A stretch of DNA of 64,000 bases from Apiotrichum sp. Y4204. Lineage: Eukaryota > Basidiomycota > Tremellomycetes > Trichosporonales > Trichosporonaceae. A model generated the notes under the pieces. The model was given only the letters and a program-made list of their open reading frames with translations, did not search any database and had not been told where the DNA came from. The stretch is taken from the NCBI GenBank assembly GCA_025531455.1, contig JAMYHL010000025.1, forward strand, positions 496,001 to 560,000, written 5' to 3'. This document shows, piece after piece, positions 1 through 11,984 of the stretch. The first letter of the stretch is position 1. The number at the start of each line of letters is the position of its first letter. The translations under genes were made by a program, and so were the position numbers.

Positions 1-3000
1 CAAAGCTTGCGGCACACGCGCTTGCGAGATCGCCGGACGCCCGGCCGCAAGGGTTCTCTGCGCACCTACTCAAACTAGTACCATTGTATGCCGCTGTTGT
101 ATAGGACTATGGGGACGATTCTTACGAAGCCTTCCGTGCCGCGCCCTGGACTGGATCCATTCGGGGGCACCCGCGCGCCCGCGCCCCCTCCCTGCGCCTC
201 CCCTTTTTCCAGACGCGACTGCTTGCACATACAGAGCCTGCAGAGGACCGCGACTGATTCCATGCACCCTTATGCGCATATGCGCGGATGGCTCGGCCTA
301 TGCCCCCGGGATGTACCAGGTCTTGGCTAAGCTTGGCTCGAAAGGGTTGGTTGAAACGGCCCAAGACACGACAAGTGATCGTGTCTGAGCTTCTGAGGAT
401 CTGAGGTGCGTCGGCAGATTGCCGCAACACTACTACAGGCACGGGCCACCCCTCTCCTCCCCTGGCCCGCGTCCACAACAACCCTCTCATGTTGTCGTCC
501 CTGCATAGGTCCCTAGGTACCAGAGGTACAGTGTGTGTAACGAAGACGGGAGATACACTCTCCGACGGGTCACAGTACCCCCTGCAACGTGCATGGCACA
601 CACAGAGTTGGTTTTTGGAGTGTACGGAGTCTGAGGGCGGTTTGGTGTCCAGACAGGCAGATGCCATGCAATTGGTCCGGCCCGAGACGCACGCGTCGCA
701 AGCCCATCGACTAAAGCCGATGATCAGGGAAAGGGGTTTTCAGAAGTCCAGCCAAAGGGGGGTTCAAGTTACGGGGAGGCATCCGAGGCGACCGTATTGC
801 TGCTTATTTCCTAGTCGCGTAGTTTATTCAGGGTTCACGGCCCACACAGCGCTCGGCGCGTCCCTTTCTCAGCACTCTTTCACCACCTCGAGGCCACCTC
901 ATTGCCTCTGTTCGCTAGCGACATCTGGCTCACAGTGACTTGTCGGAGACATCCGCGATCTACGCTCTCCATATCTCCGCGTGCTCCGCGTGCTCCGTGA
1001 TCCCCCTCCCTGGCACAGAGGACGCAATCACCTGTTGCGCCTGCTGCCAGTTGCATGTTGCGGCCTGAGCGGTCAGTCTCGCGATCTCGACATCTCCGGT
1101 ACTCCAGTCCCCAATCCCAACAAACAGGTTTCATAACCCCCCCCGTCTTTGTGCTAAAGACAGTTGGTGCTAAAGGCAGGGCGACCAATTAGCGGACTTC
1201 TGGGATCCGCTCCATTTTTGACAGAATCCAAGTCCACTGTTTGCTCCACGATTCATCTTTTGGGCAAGGGTTATAATGTTTGCCCAGCTGGTCATCGACC
1301 AATGTGGCGGCAAGTGCATAGCGCCGACCATACTCCCTCTCTCGAACCTGCCAAGATGGAAGATGATGATGGCCAGACTGTAGATGGCCAGAATTCGGCC
1401 ATACAGTAGTGGAGTGCCCGTTTCGCTGTAGTCGGAGCGTTTTGTTTGGGGGTGCCTACTTTCGTGACAGGCGACCTGCACGACCTGGTAAGTAAAGGCA
1501 GCAGAGCTGAAGGAGACTTTTTGAGAGCACCATTCTGCCTCGTTTCACTCTGAATCGTTCCGCGTTCCTGGGACCTTGGGCGGGTCAGGTGTTCCGAAAC
1601 CCTTTGCCCTTCATAGCATCAGAAAAACAGATCTGCCTCTCCTCTGGTCCCTCCAATTTCTCCAGCGCCGTTTTACGCGCCGAGAAAACTCCTATCATTA
1701 GGTTAACGCCATCCCGCTCTCACCCCGGTGGTCCGCAAAGTTCCCCTGAGCCTCCCAATAGGGCTGTAGCGCTGTAATCTGCCTCTGGGAACATGCCAGA
1801 TGCATGTCCTCCATTCCATACTCGCGACACGATCGCGTCTGTGCCCCCTTCAGCCCTCATTGGACGAGGCGTTTCGGACCCTGTATACATCAGGGTCTTC
1901 TGTCCCATCCCAGACTCATATTAGGCAAAGTAGCAGAGTACCGCACCGGCTGCCGAATCACCTCCGAACGCCAACGCGATGCGCGACGACTGCAGTTGAA
2001 TTGGAATTGTCCTCAGCGCCGTGAGGGTGAGGAATGGGTCAGGTGGGCTAATTGACCAGAGAGCGACTAAAAGGGGTCACTGCGCCACTGCAAGCTGAGG
2101 ATAACACAAGGCTTGCGATGCTTGCAAGTGCGCGAGATGCCCAGCATGCGATATCATGCCCAGAGGTCACCATTTTCTCTCCCTAGGAAAGTGTCGTAAA
2201 CTGTCTCCCAGTCACCATCCGTCGCGTGAGCACAGGCTAAGAGATGGTTCATTGAGTATTATTGGCTTCTGTACTCCGTTGTTCCCACATGCTGTCATGT
2301 ATATAAATAATAGCGAGGATGAGGTTGATGAGAAGCGCGTGCGCCATGACCCCGGTTGTACATTTTCTATCAAACACCTGACACAGAATGCGCCACCTTG
2401 ATTGGAGCATTCTTGGCTTCTTGACTTGTTTGGGATACAAGCCTGCAACTCCAGCAAACGACAACCGTTTCGCCTCGTTTTATCTGAGATCCAGTGATCC
2501 AAAAGTGTGGTGCTCAGGACGGACGGGACTCGTGTCAGGTGTGTTGAGTGTGCGCAGGAGCCCCAGCAGAAAAAGAAAAGGTCATGTTGTCCGCGTTGTG
2601 AGGCAGTGAAGTACGCGTTTGTCTCGCTCGTGGGATGTCGCTGTGGAGCATGCGACTTATCGTGATCGACACAGATTCGCGAGGACCGAGGCCTCGAGAA
2701 TCGAGAAGGTCCAGAAGCTGGGACAGGGGAAGGCGGTGCCGCACTGGCGGGTGGATGTCTGTCGACTGTTGACGTAAGCTCACATGGCCACCTCGGAGCT
2801 TGCTCCATTGCTCAAGTTTTGCCAGCTTGTACCCCCCAAGTATAAGGGAGCCTTCAGGCTGCTCCAAGCTTCAGGTCCATGGGGTCCAACTCGTCATTCC
2901 TCAACAGTCCTCGTCCGAGCCGGCCTCTCGCGCCATCAGACCGGAGTGGACAGCAACCGTTCCTTCTTTATTTTTCAAGCTGCACAAACAAACTGCATAA

Positions 3001-3044
3001 CAACCCCACCACTACCACCACTGCCCTTTGCGGGTAAAACTGCA
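1..3044. other. Intergenic region without a supported gene
   Basis: I see no open reading frame here with a recognisable domain, and the longer frames on both strands have biased, low-complexity composition. A short tandem repeat of a CTCCGCGTG unit lies at about 975-998, and a TATA-like TATATAAATA lies at 2300-2309. The last few hundred bases are probably the promoter and 5' leader of the SHE9-like gene. A gene running in from the left edge, or a non-coding RNA, cannot be excluded. Confidence 0.55.
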
Positions 3045-4636
3045 ATGCGGTATCACAACTACGTTCTCTACGCGCGATCTGTTTTACGTCCCCTTCCACC
3101 ACAATATCCGCTGTCTCTTTATCAACCCCATCGTACTCCAACTAGACACTTTCGACTCGGTCCTCCTCCAACATCTGAATCACCAGCAGACAGTGAAGTC
3201 GACAATGGAAGCCCTTCAGAGACAGTGTTGATCGTCCCTCCCCCGCCGGTCTTGTTCGCGCTGCCCGCACCTCGTCTTCAGCCAGAGGTTCCGTTGCAAC
3301 CGACACTCTCTGAGGCTGAGCAGCTATCGACGTCATCGTCACAGGACGGTGTAGATATTGAGCACGATCAGTGGGCTGAATCTGCAGCTGGCAACAACCC
3401 GCTGTCCGACCCCCTGCGCTCAGCCTCATCATCAGCGTCGTCGTTTTACTCCCCGTCGTTTTCGATTTCATCGTTGTCGAACCGTGTATCGGAGACGTGT
3501 CGCAAACGCGTCCAACAATGGCGGGAGAGTATACAGGACCACACAAGGGAGTTTGCCCTCAACACGGCTAAGAACTTGACCCTGCTCAGTTTGAAGGTGA
3601 ATGAAGTCACTGGTTATCGCGAGGTAGAGCGGTTAAAAGTGGCCGTAAAAGAACGAGGTTAGTGAGGGCACCCCTTCCTTCACTGACTTGTGCAGAACAC
3701 GACCTTGACGTGAAACGAGTAGAGGCCAAATCTGCCAAGTCGGAATACGAACATGCGGTCATGACTCGAAGCACATCACAACAGAACGTAAACGCATTAC
3801 TGGAGCGCAAGCACTCATGGACCGACGATGATGTTGCCGAGTTCACCAAGCTCGTTCGATCGGATCATGCTTCGCGACACGCGGTGTCTACAACCTCGCA
3901 GGACTTGAAACAGGCGGAACTCGCTGTGGATAAGGCCTTCTCTGCTCTCATGCAGTCTATCCTTGAACGCTATCACGAGGAGCAGGTTTGGAGCGACAAG
4001 ATCCGCAGCGTCGCCACATGGGCGAACATTGTCGCTCTGGCGGCTAACCTTATCGTTTTCGTGGGAGCCATCGCGTTCGTGGAACCATGGAAACGACGTC
4101 GACTGGTCCAAGGCCTTGAAGATCGCATGACGGGAATGATGAACCGGGTGGACGAAGAGCTCAAGACGCTATCGGCCAACGTGGCCAAACTGGAACCGTC
4201 CCCTACTTTGGCAGTAGTTGGCACAGGCGAGTTGGCGCAACACTTGAGACCTGTACAGGCAGATGACTTGGTGGCAGAGTCTCTGAATTCCGGAGCTCCA
4301 TCCGACATTCCCGTGAATGTCGAGACGACGGCGGCGTCCGTCGAGCATGGTCTGCCGACAAGTGCTAGTGAGGTTGGCAACAATGATCCCTCCTCCGCGC
4401 ATCTTGACGAATTACCCGTGACCGAAAGGTTGTCTGTGTCGCCCATCGAGCAACTCGCACTCGCCGCCGTACCGTCGTCTCGGCAGTCGAAGGTTTTAGG
4501 TTGGCTCTCCCAGCAACTGTGCTACGTCGGAACACCGTCAATCGAGCGGGATCTCGCAGCTGCAGGTTTGGTAGGCGCGGTCGGCGGAGCAATCACAATT
4601 GGTATTGTGGGCCTCATAGTTCGCGTCCTGAGGTGA
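3045..4636 (+). CDS. SHE9/MDM33-like mitochondrial inner membrane protein
   Basis: Two exons (3045-3657 and 3696-4636, joined over a 38-nt GT-AG intron) give 517 residues. The start at 3045 was chosen because the first ~40 residues are rich in Arg, Tyr and Pro and lack acidic residues, as in a mitochondrial presequence; an in-frame ATG at 2784 would add an unlikely leader. Residues ~165-330 form a long charged helical stretch like the She9/Mdm33 coiled coil. A transmembrane segment follows at ~312-330 (ANIVALAANLIVFVGAIAF), then an acidic, low-complexity linker and a final hydrophobic helix at ~492-515. She9/Mdm33 family proteins sit in the inner membrane and affect mitochondrial fission and cristae shape. 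Family assignment rests on the coiled coil plus the region just before the first membrane helix; the poorly conserved N-terminal third adds nothing. Confidence 0.82.
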
Positions 4637-4725
4637 TAGGGTATTAGCACACAACTCCATATCTGCATCATTTGCATTGAATTATTATAACATTAACATG
4701 TAGATGCTATAGCTTCTCAAGTTTC

Positions 4726-6019
4726 TTAGTCATTCTGGGCACCACCAAAGAAGTCCCGAATGGAGCTCTGCTTCGCATCGTAGGTTGCCGAACCAATGCC
4801 ACCTGCCTGCCGGCGAAGACCGTCAAGGTGAGACGTTACATTCCAGCACACAGTCTCCACTTCCAGCGGCATCGGACGTGCAACGGAGAAGGAACCGTCA
4901 TTGTACGGTTCTCCGTCAAGCTCTTCGCCCTTCCAGTCAGTAAGACCGCGAGACAAAAAACCCACCGCATAGCCGACTTCGAGTCGAGTCCACCCGGTCT
5001 GCACAGTCAAACCCAGTTACGCTGCACAAGGAGAAACCAATACTCACATTTGTCATTCCTCGGTAGCTCCAGTGGAGATCGATACCCTCTGGACGACGCG
5101 AAAGCAATGCGCCAACTAAGGAGAGTCAGTGTTTGTGTTGGGTAGCAAGCTGTCCACTAACTGAACTCAAAGTTGAAGATGCCGTGGGCAACAACCACGA
5201 CGTGCTTCGAATCGGGACTTTGGCCGTAAGACTCCTTTAGGATAGGCTCGATAAGTTCAACCACGCTGATGACACGTTAATCGGGAACCCGGTTATTCTG
5301 ACCGTCACTTACGCCTCATCAGCTCTCCGGCGAACATCCTCAAGGCACTCGCCCTCTGGAAACTTGAAAACCCTTCCAGCTTGGCGGAAGAAGCCTGTTT
5401 TACCGTCGGTTGAGAAGGGATGTCCTTCAGCTGAAATGTCAGCGTCACCACGTACGGCCAATTTGAACATACCAAGCCCAAAGTATTGCTCCCTCAACAG
5501 TGGAGAAACCGTAAGATCAGGCTGCCCCGGGTTGACCGCCTGGATTTGCTGGCCCTAAATATATCAGCGCATGACTAGCGGCTTTGACCATACCGTCCAT
5601 AGAGCACGCTTCAGAGGTGATGTCAAAACTGCATCAATGCGAGTGGAAGCAAATGCATTTCCCAGAGCTTTAGCTTGCTTCGTGGTTAGTGTGACCGGCA
5701 AGCAGACGAAGGCGCACGTTCATGCCTATGCCATGAGTCAGCCTCTCGCTAAACGTTCAAGCTCTGAGCCAAGAGTGTGGAACTCTAGAGCAAGCCGGCC
5801 AGCACTCACCATGATTGGAAAGAGGAGAATCAGTCCATCCTGCCCACCGCGCTCGGAGGTTGTCTGTATCGTTTCAGTCATTCGACATTCATCCAGCGGC
5901 CAGAGCTGAAAGTACCTGTCGACTCGCCGTGGCGGACCTGTATAGGAGTTAGCGTCATACGGCCAACTACACCCAGCGCACCCCGCGGGCAGCACACATA
6001 CTATTGTCAGGGTGATCAT
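4726..6019 (-). CDS. Histidine phosphatase superfamily (phosphoglycerate mutase-like) protein
   Basis: The protein starts MITLTIVRHGES: an intron of about 60 nt lies between the sixth and seventh residues, and a second intron lies directly after the RHGEST motif. The RHG catalytic signature is at residues 8-10 (phospho-accepting His9). The downstream SPLKRALWT and PEGE..EDVRRRADEA segments match the family core, and VVVVAHGIF supplies the second catalytic His. The C-terminal part is Trp- and Gly-containing and ends FFGGAQND. These enzymes hydrolyse or transfer phosphate through a phosphohistidine. The fold does not give the substrate; this subgroup is usually annotated only as a probable phosphatase, and there is no sign it is the glycolytic mutase. 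The stop codon lies 89 bp from that of the SHE9-like gene on the other strand, so the 3' ends converge tightly. Confidence 0.8.
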
Positions 6020-6591
6020 GATATTGTATTGCTGCGCGCAATCTTTTGTAGAGAAGAAAGGAATTGAGACGTGCTTTGAGAAACGTGGTGCCGAGCGAAG
6101 TACGGCTTATATATCTGTGTGCTAAATCGAGTTATCTATCTTGTAGGAATTGTGGGAATTGTGGGTATGGACTTCGGGCCGACACGGACCGGGATCTACA
6201 GTTATTGGAAAAGCTTACGTAAAAGGAACTTCTGACGACCAGCCTGCGTGGCACATGAGAGGAGCTGGTCCAACCGGTCCAATAGTCCATGCGGTCCACT
6301 GTGTTGTTGATGAATTGATGTGGTGATCGTGGCCCGTGGTCCACCGGCCCACAGATCCACAGATCCACAGAGCCACAGGCCACCTAGGCCACAGGGCCAT
6401 GGTCCAGCGCGTCCAGCACGTTGCAATGATTTCAGGATGATGAATTTCCGTTTACCAGGCAAACGTTGTCGTCGTCATCACAAGCACCTTGTCGTCGCTG
6501 TCGCCGCCTCTCTCACTCTTTTCCTTCCAAGGGGCCTTCTTCTCATTCTACTCTCTGTCACTAGTTTCTTCGCCACGATTGTCACGAAAAC
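6020..6591. other. Divergent intergenic region between the phosphatase gene and ALG7
   Basis: This 572-bp spacer holds the promoters of two diverging genes. An imperfect tandem repeat built on a CCACAGAT unit lies at 6349-6399, and a short duplicated GGAATTGTGGG lies near 6147. The final ~100 bp before ALG7 are pyrimidine-rich (CTCTCTCACTCTTTTCC), as is common in fungal leaders. I see no gene here. Confidence 0.6.
6349..6399. repeat. Imperfect CCACAGAT tandem repeat
   Basis: About five degenerate copies of a 7-9 bp unit (CCACAGAT, CCACAGAG, CCACAGGC, then GGCCACAGGGCC) follow one another. The tract lies in the shared upstream region of ALG7 and the phosphatase gene and has no coding support. 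Confidence 0.6.
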
Positions 6592-8366
6592 ATGGCGCAG
6601 CGCTCAAAACCGCCGGGCAACCCTCCCCCGACGTTGCTCATCGCAACGCTCATTCCCATCGCGATCGTCCTCATCGTTCACCCTCTTATTCCGGTATTCT
6701 TGCCAGATTATGTGACCGATCATTTGCGACCGCAGTCAGCGTATCCGGGTCTTCAAGCCAGTGTGGGGTTCTCTATTTTGGCCTTTGTGGGAGCCGTCAT
6801 GTCTGTGCCTCTATGTGGCGAGGCCTTTGTGGATAAGGGCCTCAAAGGCCGGGATTTATTGAAGCCCGGAGGCCGTGTATCGGGACCTTGGATGTGAGTC
6901 TTGATTCAGCTGGTGATTAGTTCACAATCTGACAAAACAGCCCCGAGTGTCTTGGTCTACCTTGCGCATCGCTTTACATCCTGTTGATGATGTTGTTCAT
7001 TCCCTTCCCCTTCTCCAACATCTTTCAACGTTCCAATGGCTTGGGTGTCGGTCGCGAAGCCTTTCCGACTGGAGAGGTCAGTAGTCATCATACTGACATG
7101 CAGGCAGTGTGCTGACGCATTGCTAGCTCGCGCTTTTTCTGACTTCGCTATTGTCACTGCTCACTGCGACAATGCTCGGCTTCATTGATGACCTCTTCGA
7201 CATCCGCTGGCGTCACAAGCTGCCTATCCCGTTGATCGCTGCGGTGCCAACCTTGATGGTGTACTACGCTGAAGGTGGCTATACCTGGGTTGTTTTGCCT
7301 GCGAGCCTAGGAAAACTGTTGCGTTCACTTGGAATCGCGGGTGTGCCAGGCTGGGTCGGGACGAAGTCGATCGACTTGGGTGAGTGAAGTGCTTACTCGG
7401 CTGTATCTCGTTGCTCACTGTTTTAGGCTTTCTGTACTATGTGTACCTGGCTCTCCTCCCCACATTCACAACCAATTCGATTAACATTCTTGCCGGTGTG
7501 AATGGCGTGGAAGTCACTCAAGCCCTCATCATCGCCGCTTCCGTTGCTTTGAACGATCTTTTCTTCCTTCCCATCTGGCCCACATGGGCTCTCACTACTC
7601 TCGGTGTTGGGAACCCAGGAGAAGGAAGACTTCTGACTTGGGCGGCCGGCGAGGTTGTCAAGCGCCATCTCATGAGCCTGTACTTCATGCTTCCTCTCAT
7701 TGGTGTCTGCGCTGGCTTCCTGATTCACAACTGGTATGCCCTCCTCCCCGTGTGCCACCTCTGACTGTTTAGGTACCCTGCACGTGCATTCCCCGGAGAC
7801 ACATTCTGTTATTTCACTGGCATGGCCTTCTCAGCAGTGGCGATTCAAGGCCATTTCCCGAAGACTCTCATTCTCTTTTTCATGCCGCAGATATTCAACT
7901 TTCTGCTATCTTGTCCTCAACTGTTCCGCCTGGTTGATTGCCCGAGGCACCGGCTCCCTCAGTACGTCGCGTTAATGAGTCACTTTTGTCTTGCTAACAT
8001 TGAATCAGCTTTAACCCAGAGACCGGACTTTTGGAACCGTCTCTGACCGTGTTCGACAAACCGCCGTCTCGCAAGACAAGGCTTACTCTGGCCATTCTGG
8101 AGGCGCTGCGCTTAACCAAGGTGGAACGTGCTGGATCGAGCGGACCCTCAAACGGGAAAGACAGCCAAGACAAGAGCCCCGAGGAAGGACAGATCCTCTC
8201 GGCCACCAACTTGACGATTATTAACTTGATTCTTCTGCATTTCGGCCCACTCCACGAAAGCACTTTGTGTTCCACAATTGCCGCGGTACAAGTCGCGTCA
8301 AGTGCTCTTGCTTTTACGGTCCGATACGGTATCGGATCTCTTGTGTATGGTGGCGACAGGCGATAG
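6592..8366 (+). CDS. ALG7: UDP-GlcNAc:dolichyl-phosphate GlcNAc-1-phosphotransferase
   Basis: Six exons (6592-6893, 6941-7076, 7127-7379, 7427-7733, 7773-7961, 8009-8366) encode 514 residues, within the normal range of the family. The product transfers GlcNAc-1-phosphate from UDP-GlcNAc to dolichyl phosphate in the ER membrane, the first committed step of N-glycan precursor synthesis and the target of tunicamycin. The N-terminal membrane helix ([15 protein letters not shown]) is followed by further hydrophobic segments. The acidic motif [11 protein letters not shown] lies near residue 165, NGVEVTQ near residue 256, and [11 protein letters not shown] plus [14 protein letters not shown] match the conserved cytosolic loops. 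Introns are 39-50 nt. The stop codon is 73 bp from that of the convergent TPR gene. I am confident of both family and exon structure. Confidence 0.95.
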
Positions 8367-8439
8367 AACACTGTAGAGCCCAGTAAACCCATGACATTCT
8401 CCCCATATATTGTATATTGTATAGTCGAGATGCGGTGCT

Positions 8440-9450
8440 CTAATTCTGGAAACGGAGGTTGTAGCCGCCACCAGGCTGCTCGTCAAACCGGAACATGTCG
8501 GTGCTCAGTCCAAACTTTCCTAGCAAACCATTTCCGAGCTCCTTCAGCTTGCCAAGCATTTCATCCTTCTCTTTCTCCTGCTGCACGGCGATGCGTTTAG
8601 GTAGCTCGGTCAAGGCTCGTTTGGAGGGTGCAAGGAACGGCGATTTCGGTGGAAGAAGAGTCACCAAGCGTGTGTAGTCTGCAATGTCAGCAGTGCCAGA
8701 ATGAGAAGCTGTACATACCCTCTTGTGCGGCAGTCAGAGACGACCATGTGCCCATTTTTTCGTTGGAGGATGCACGTCGTTGCAATGCCTTGACGTATTG
8801 CGGGTCGATCTCGAGAGCTACCCGGTCAGCACCGAAGCTTGCGGATACATACCCTTGGTACACGCGTCCACGGCCTCCTTGTGTTCCTCCTGGCATATAA
8901 GCGTAAAGCAGCCACCATCAACTTACAGTGACGACATATACGGCCCCAAGGTTTCCCCACACCGCCTTGGTACACTCGCGAATCTTTGCGTGTGTCTTGT
9001 CCCTCTCCTCATCCTCAAGCGCGACAATCTTCGCCGTCGTCCCAGCCGCAGGCTCAGCCTCAGGCGGTGGACATTCCGGGAGGTTCTTGAGGGCCTCGAG
9101 ATAACATCTGCGCGCGTCGTCGATGCGCTGCGGCTTGGCCGTAAAGTGCTTGTTGCCCTCGTTCTTCAACGCCTCTGCTCGGGTGTACAATTTCTCCCCT
9201 GTCAGCATAGCAACCACTTCCCACTACTCACAATAAGCTCCTCGGTCGTGAACCGCACCTCAAACTTCTCCTCCTCGACGCCGAGCTCCTCGGGGTCCGA
9301 TCGAGCGTCCTCGAAGCGCTCGTCCTCGTGCTCGGACGAGTCGGGCGAGCTTGACCGCTTGTGAACCGAGTCGTTCGCCCAGGCTGGGGGCTCGAAGAGG
9401 CGCGCGTCGAACGTCGGAAGGGGAGTATCACTCTTAGGCGGTATCATCAT
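8440..9450 (-). CDS. Tetratricopeptide repeat protein 1 (TTC1)-like
   Basis: Several exons encode roughly 290 residues. The N-terminal third is acidic and disordered (SSPDSSEHEDERFEDARSD). A TPR block of about three repeats follows, beginning KLYTRAEALKNEGNKHF and including CTKAVWGNLGAVY and EIDPQYVKALQRRASSNEKMG, the typical W/G/Y and A/P spacing of TPR helices. The C-terminus (KDEMLGKLKELGNGLLGKFG ... RFDEQPGGGYNLRFQN) is strongly characteristic of the TTC1 family. In other eukaryotes TTC1 is a co-chaperone-like adaptor that binds Hsp90/Hsp70 C-termini and small G proteins; that role here is inferred from the family. The start is a double ATG at 9450, followed by MIPPKSD. Confidence 0.85.
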
Positions 9451-9761
9451 CGAGCTCGCATGCAGCGTCGGGCTGCGTGGTAGATTTATGGAGATTTATG
9501 GAGTGCGGAGGGAAAGTCGGAAGTGAGGACAGTGGCGACGGTCAACAAAACGGTGGAGGCCAGAAATAGTCCATGGAGGATGGTGAAGTGGAGGGAACAC
9601 GCGTCATTAGCTCAGGTAAGGGCAGGCGACAATGTCACGGCCCAGCATGCCTCGCCCAACTCATCCAGCTCTCGCTCAGTCTCGCTGTCCCCGATGGTCT
9701 CTTGTCATGATCATGCATTCGTGCTATATGAAGGTTTGTTGTAGGTCTACCAAGATACGAT
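9451..9761. other. Intergenic spacer between TTC1-like and LYS4 genes
   Basis: This 311-bp spacer separates two genes on the minus strand. It must contain the promoter of the TTC1-like gene and the 3' end of LYS4. I see no further gene or repeat in it. Confidence 0.6.
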
Positions 9762-11984
9762 TTACAATGAAGACCGGATGAATCCCTCGAGACCTCCCTT
9801 GACCCAAAGCTCCTGCACACTGCGGCCAACCCGCCCCGAAGGGTAAACCTTCTCGCCCTCGTCGCCCATCTTCACAGTCACACCGCCGCGGCGAGTGTCG
9901 ACCTTGATCGTCCAGCCCTCGGGGATAACGGTCAACTCGCCATCAGCTCCACCCTTGCCGCGGACACCATCGCGGCCAAAGCGGGCAGTGAGCTCCTCGA
10001 TGAGCTCAGGAGCCTCAACGCAGATAAGGCCATTGTTGATGCTATTCCGCTTGAAAATGTCACCGAACGACCCGCAAAGAACCAGAGGGATGCCGGCATT
10101 CTTGATGGCAGTCGCGGCCTGCTCGCGAGATGATCCGGTACCAAAGTTGTAGCCAGAAAGCAGAATGGGAGTGGGGGCTGAAGAACGGAGGTTCTTGACG
10201 GTCGTCGCAAACTTGGGGTCGTAGTTTTCCATGACAACTTCCGCCTGACGTTCGGGAGTAATGTCGTCCTGGTAAGTGTACTTTCCGGGGTACATGCCGT
10301 CGGTGGTAAGGTTGTCCTGCGGAGCAAAGACAAGGGGGCCCTCAAAGACCTCCGGGAAGCCCTCAAGAAGCGGCTCGGGCTCGCCAGCAGTAACCGTGCC
10401 CTGGGAAGGAACCTCCTCAATGCCGAACCTGGGCTGCTCGTACTGGGGAAGTGCCGCCAGGTCAAGGGTATCGGGACCACAGATGTAGCCCTTCGCAGCC
10501 GATGCGGCAACGACCGCGGGGGAAGCAAGGTAGGCAAGAGCGTCAGGGCTGCCCATGCGGCCCTTGTAGTTGCGGTTGGTGGCACTGATACCAACCTCAC
10601 CCTTCTCGAGAAGGCCAACACCGAGACCAATGCATGGTCCACATCCGGCCGGCAGAGTCTTGGCACCTGCATCAACGAGGGCCTGCCAGTCGCCCGCGGC
10701 CTCGGCATCCTCTTGCACACGACTGGAAGCGGCGGCGATGTAGAATTCGACGCCGGGGGCAACCTTCTTGCCCTTCAGAACGGCCGCAGCGGCTGCGATG
10801 TCCGAAGCGCGCGAGTTGGTGCACGAAACGAGGTAGGCCTTGTTGATTTTAACGGGCGGGTCCAAAAGCTTTGGCAGAGGAGTGGCCACCTTGACCGAGT
10901 TGGGACCAGAGATGTGCGGGACCAGCGTGGAGAGGTCAAGCGAAAGACGAGCAGCGTAATGAGCTCCCGGGTCCGCAATAAGCTGTTCCTTCAAGCTCGC
11001 CTGAAGGCGCTTTTCGTTGAGGCGGGGGTGACCGCCGTCAGAAGGAGCAGAAGCAGACGGGGACATGAAGCCACGGAGCTCGGCCTTGCGGATATTGTCT
11101 TTGTACCACTGGACAAGCTTTGCGTCGACAGGGAAGACACCCGCAACGGCGCCCCATTCAGTGGTCATGTTGGCGATGGTGAGACGCTCGTCAATGGCAA
11201 GGTGCTGGATGCCGTCACCGGTAAACTCGATGGCCGCGTTAAGAACCTCATCCTTGTTGAAAAGGCCAGCGAGAGCTACGATCACGTCCTTGCCGGTGAC
11301 ACCCTTCGAGAGACGACCGTTAAGCGAAACCGAAACGACGCGGGGGATCTGCCACCAGAACTTGCCGGTTGCCCAAATGCCACTGTGATGGTCAGCTACT
11401 GACACCTGGAATACTTGCTCATACTAACGCGGCATCGGTCCTAACAATGGCCGTTCCAAGACAGCCAACGCCGCCGTAATGGTTGCTGTGGCTGTCACTA
11501 GCTACGACCAGCTTGCCCGGCCAGGCGTAACCCTCCTCCACAATGATCTGGTGACCAATGCCGCGTCCGGCTGGGTAAAAGTCGACGTTGTACTCCTTGG
11601 CGAAGGCTTCAATACGCTGGTACTTCTTGACATTAGTCTCAGACTTGTTTTGAACATCGTGGTCGAGGGTGAAAACAGGCTGGCGAGGGTTGTCGAGCTT
11701 CGAGCAATCCAAGGAAAGGAACTTGGAAATGACCGGGCCGGTGTTGTCGTGAGTCATACTAGAAACATGTCAGCTCTTGTGCATCTACAGGCAGTGGATT
11801 GTTAGACTACGTACACATGCTCTGGCCGAATCATGACATAGTCGCCGGCGCGGACCTTTGTTGTGGGAGGCAAGTCGACGGCATACTTCTGTACAATCTT
11901 CTCGACCAGAGTCTGCGGGGTGGACGTGGTCGCATATGTCCTCGCGTATCGGGGCAACGACGACCTCGAGAGAAGGCGGAACAT
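9762..11984 (-). CDS. LYS4: Homoaconitase, mitochondrial
   Basis: Three exons (11984-11815, 11758-11429, 11382-9762; introns of 56 and 46 nt) encode 706 residues, normal for the family. The enzyme converts cis-homoaconitate to homoisocitrate in the alpha-aminoadipate lysine pathway, in mitochondria. Residues 1-~22 ([20 protein letters not shown]) form a presequence. The aconitase-type domain contains [11 protein letters not shown], the GRGIGHQ and [10 protein letters not shown] segments, and the three [4Fe-4S] cysteine ligands in SCTNSR (Cys354) and PAGCGPC (Cys414, Cys417). The C-terminal swivel domain carries [13 protein letters not shown]. The [12 protein letters not shown] region fits homoaconitase rather than TCA-cycle aconitase, and the pathway is essentially restricted to fungi among eukaryotes. 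All catalytic motifs are intact. Confidence 0.96.

Noticed and set aside
122..667. Minus-strand open frame of 181 codons near the left edge
   Set aside because: Composition and lack of any motif suggest a chance frame in GC-rich DNA.
2212..2808. Minus-strand open frame of 198 codons
   Set aside because: No domain, low-complexity Ser/Pro/Arg composition, and no upstream or downstream exons that would extend it.
2784..3044. Upstream in-frame ATG for the SHE9-like gene
   Set aside because: The added 87 residues have no presequence character, whereas the start at 3045 gives a typical mitochondrial targeting sequence.
9932..10762. Minus-strand open frame of 276 codons within LYS4 in another frame
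   Set aside because: It lies within the same exon as the conserved homoaconitase frame and is rich in Arg, Leu, Pro and Ser, as is typical of a shifted frame of GC-rich coding DNA.
10713..11402. Plus-strand open frame of 229 codons inside LYS4
   Set aside because: It is antisense to the conserved homoaconitase exon and has no domain of its own.
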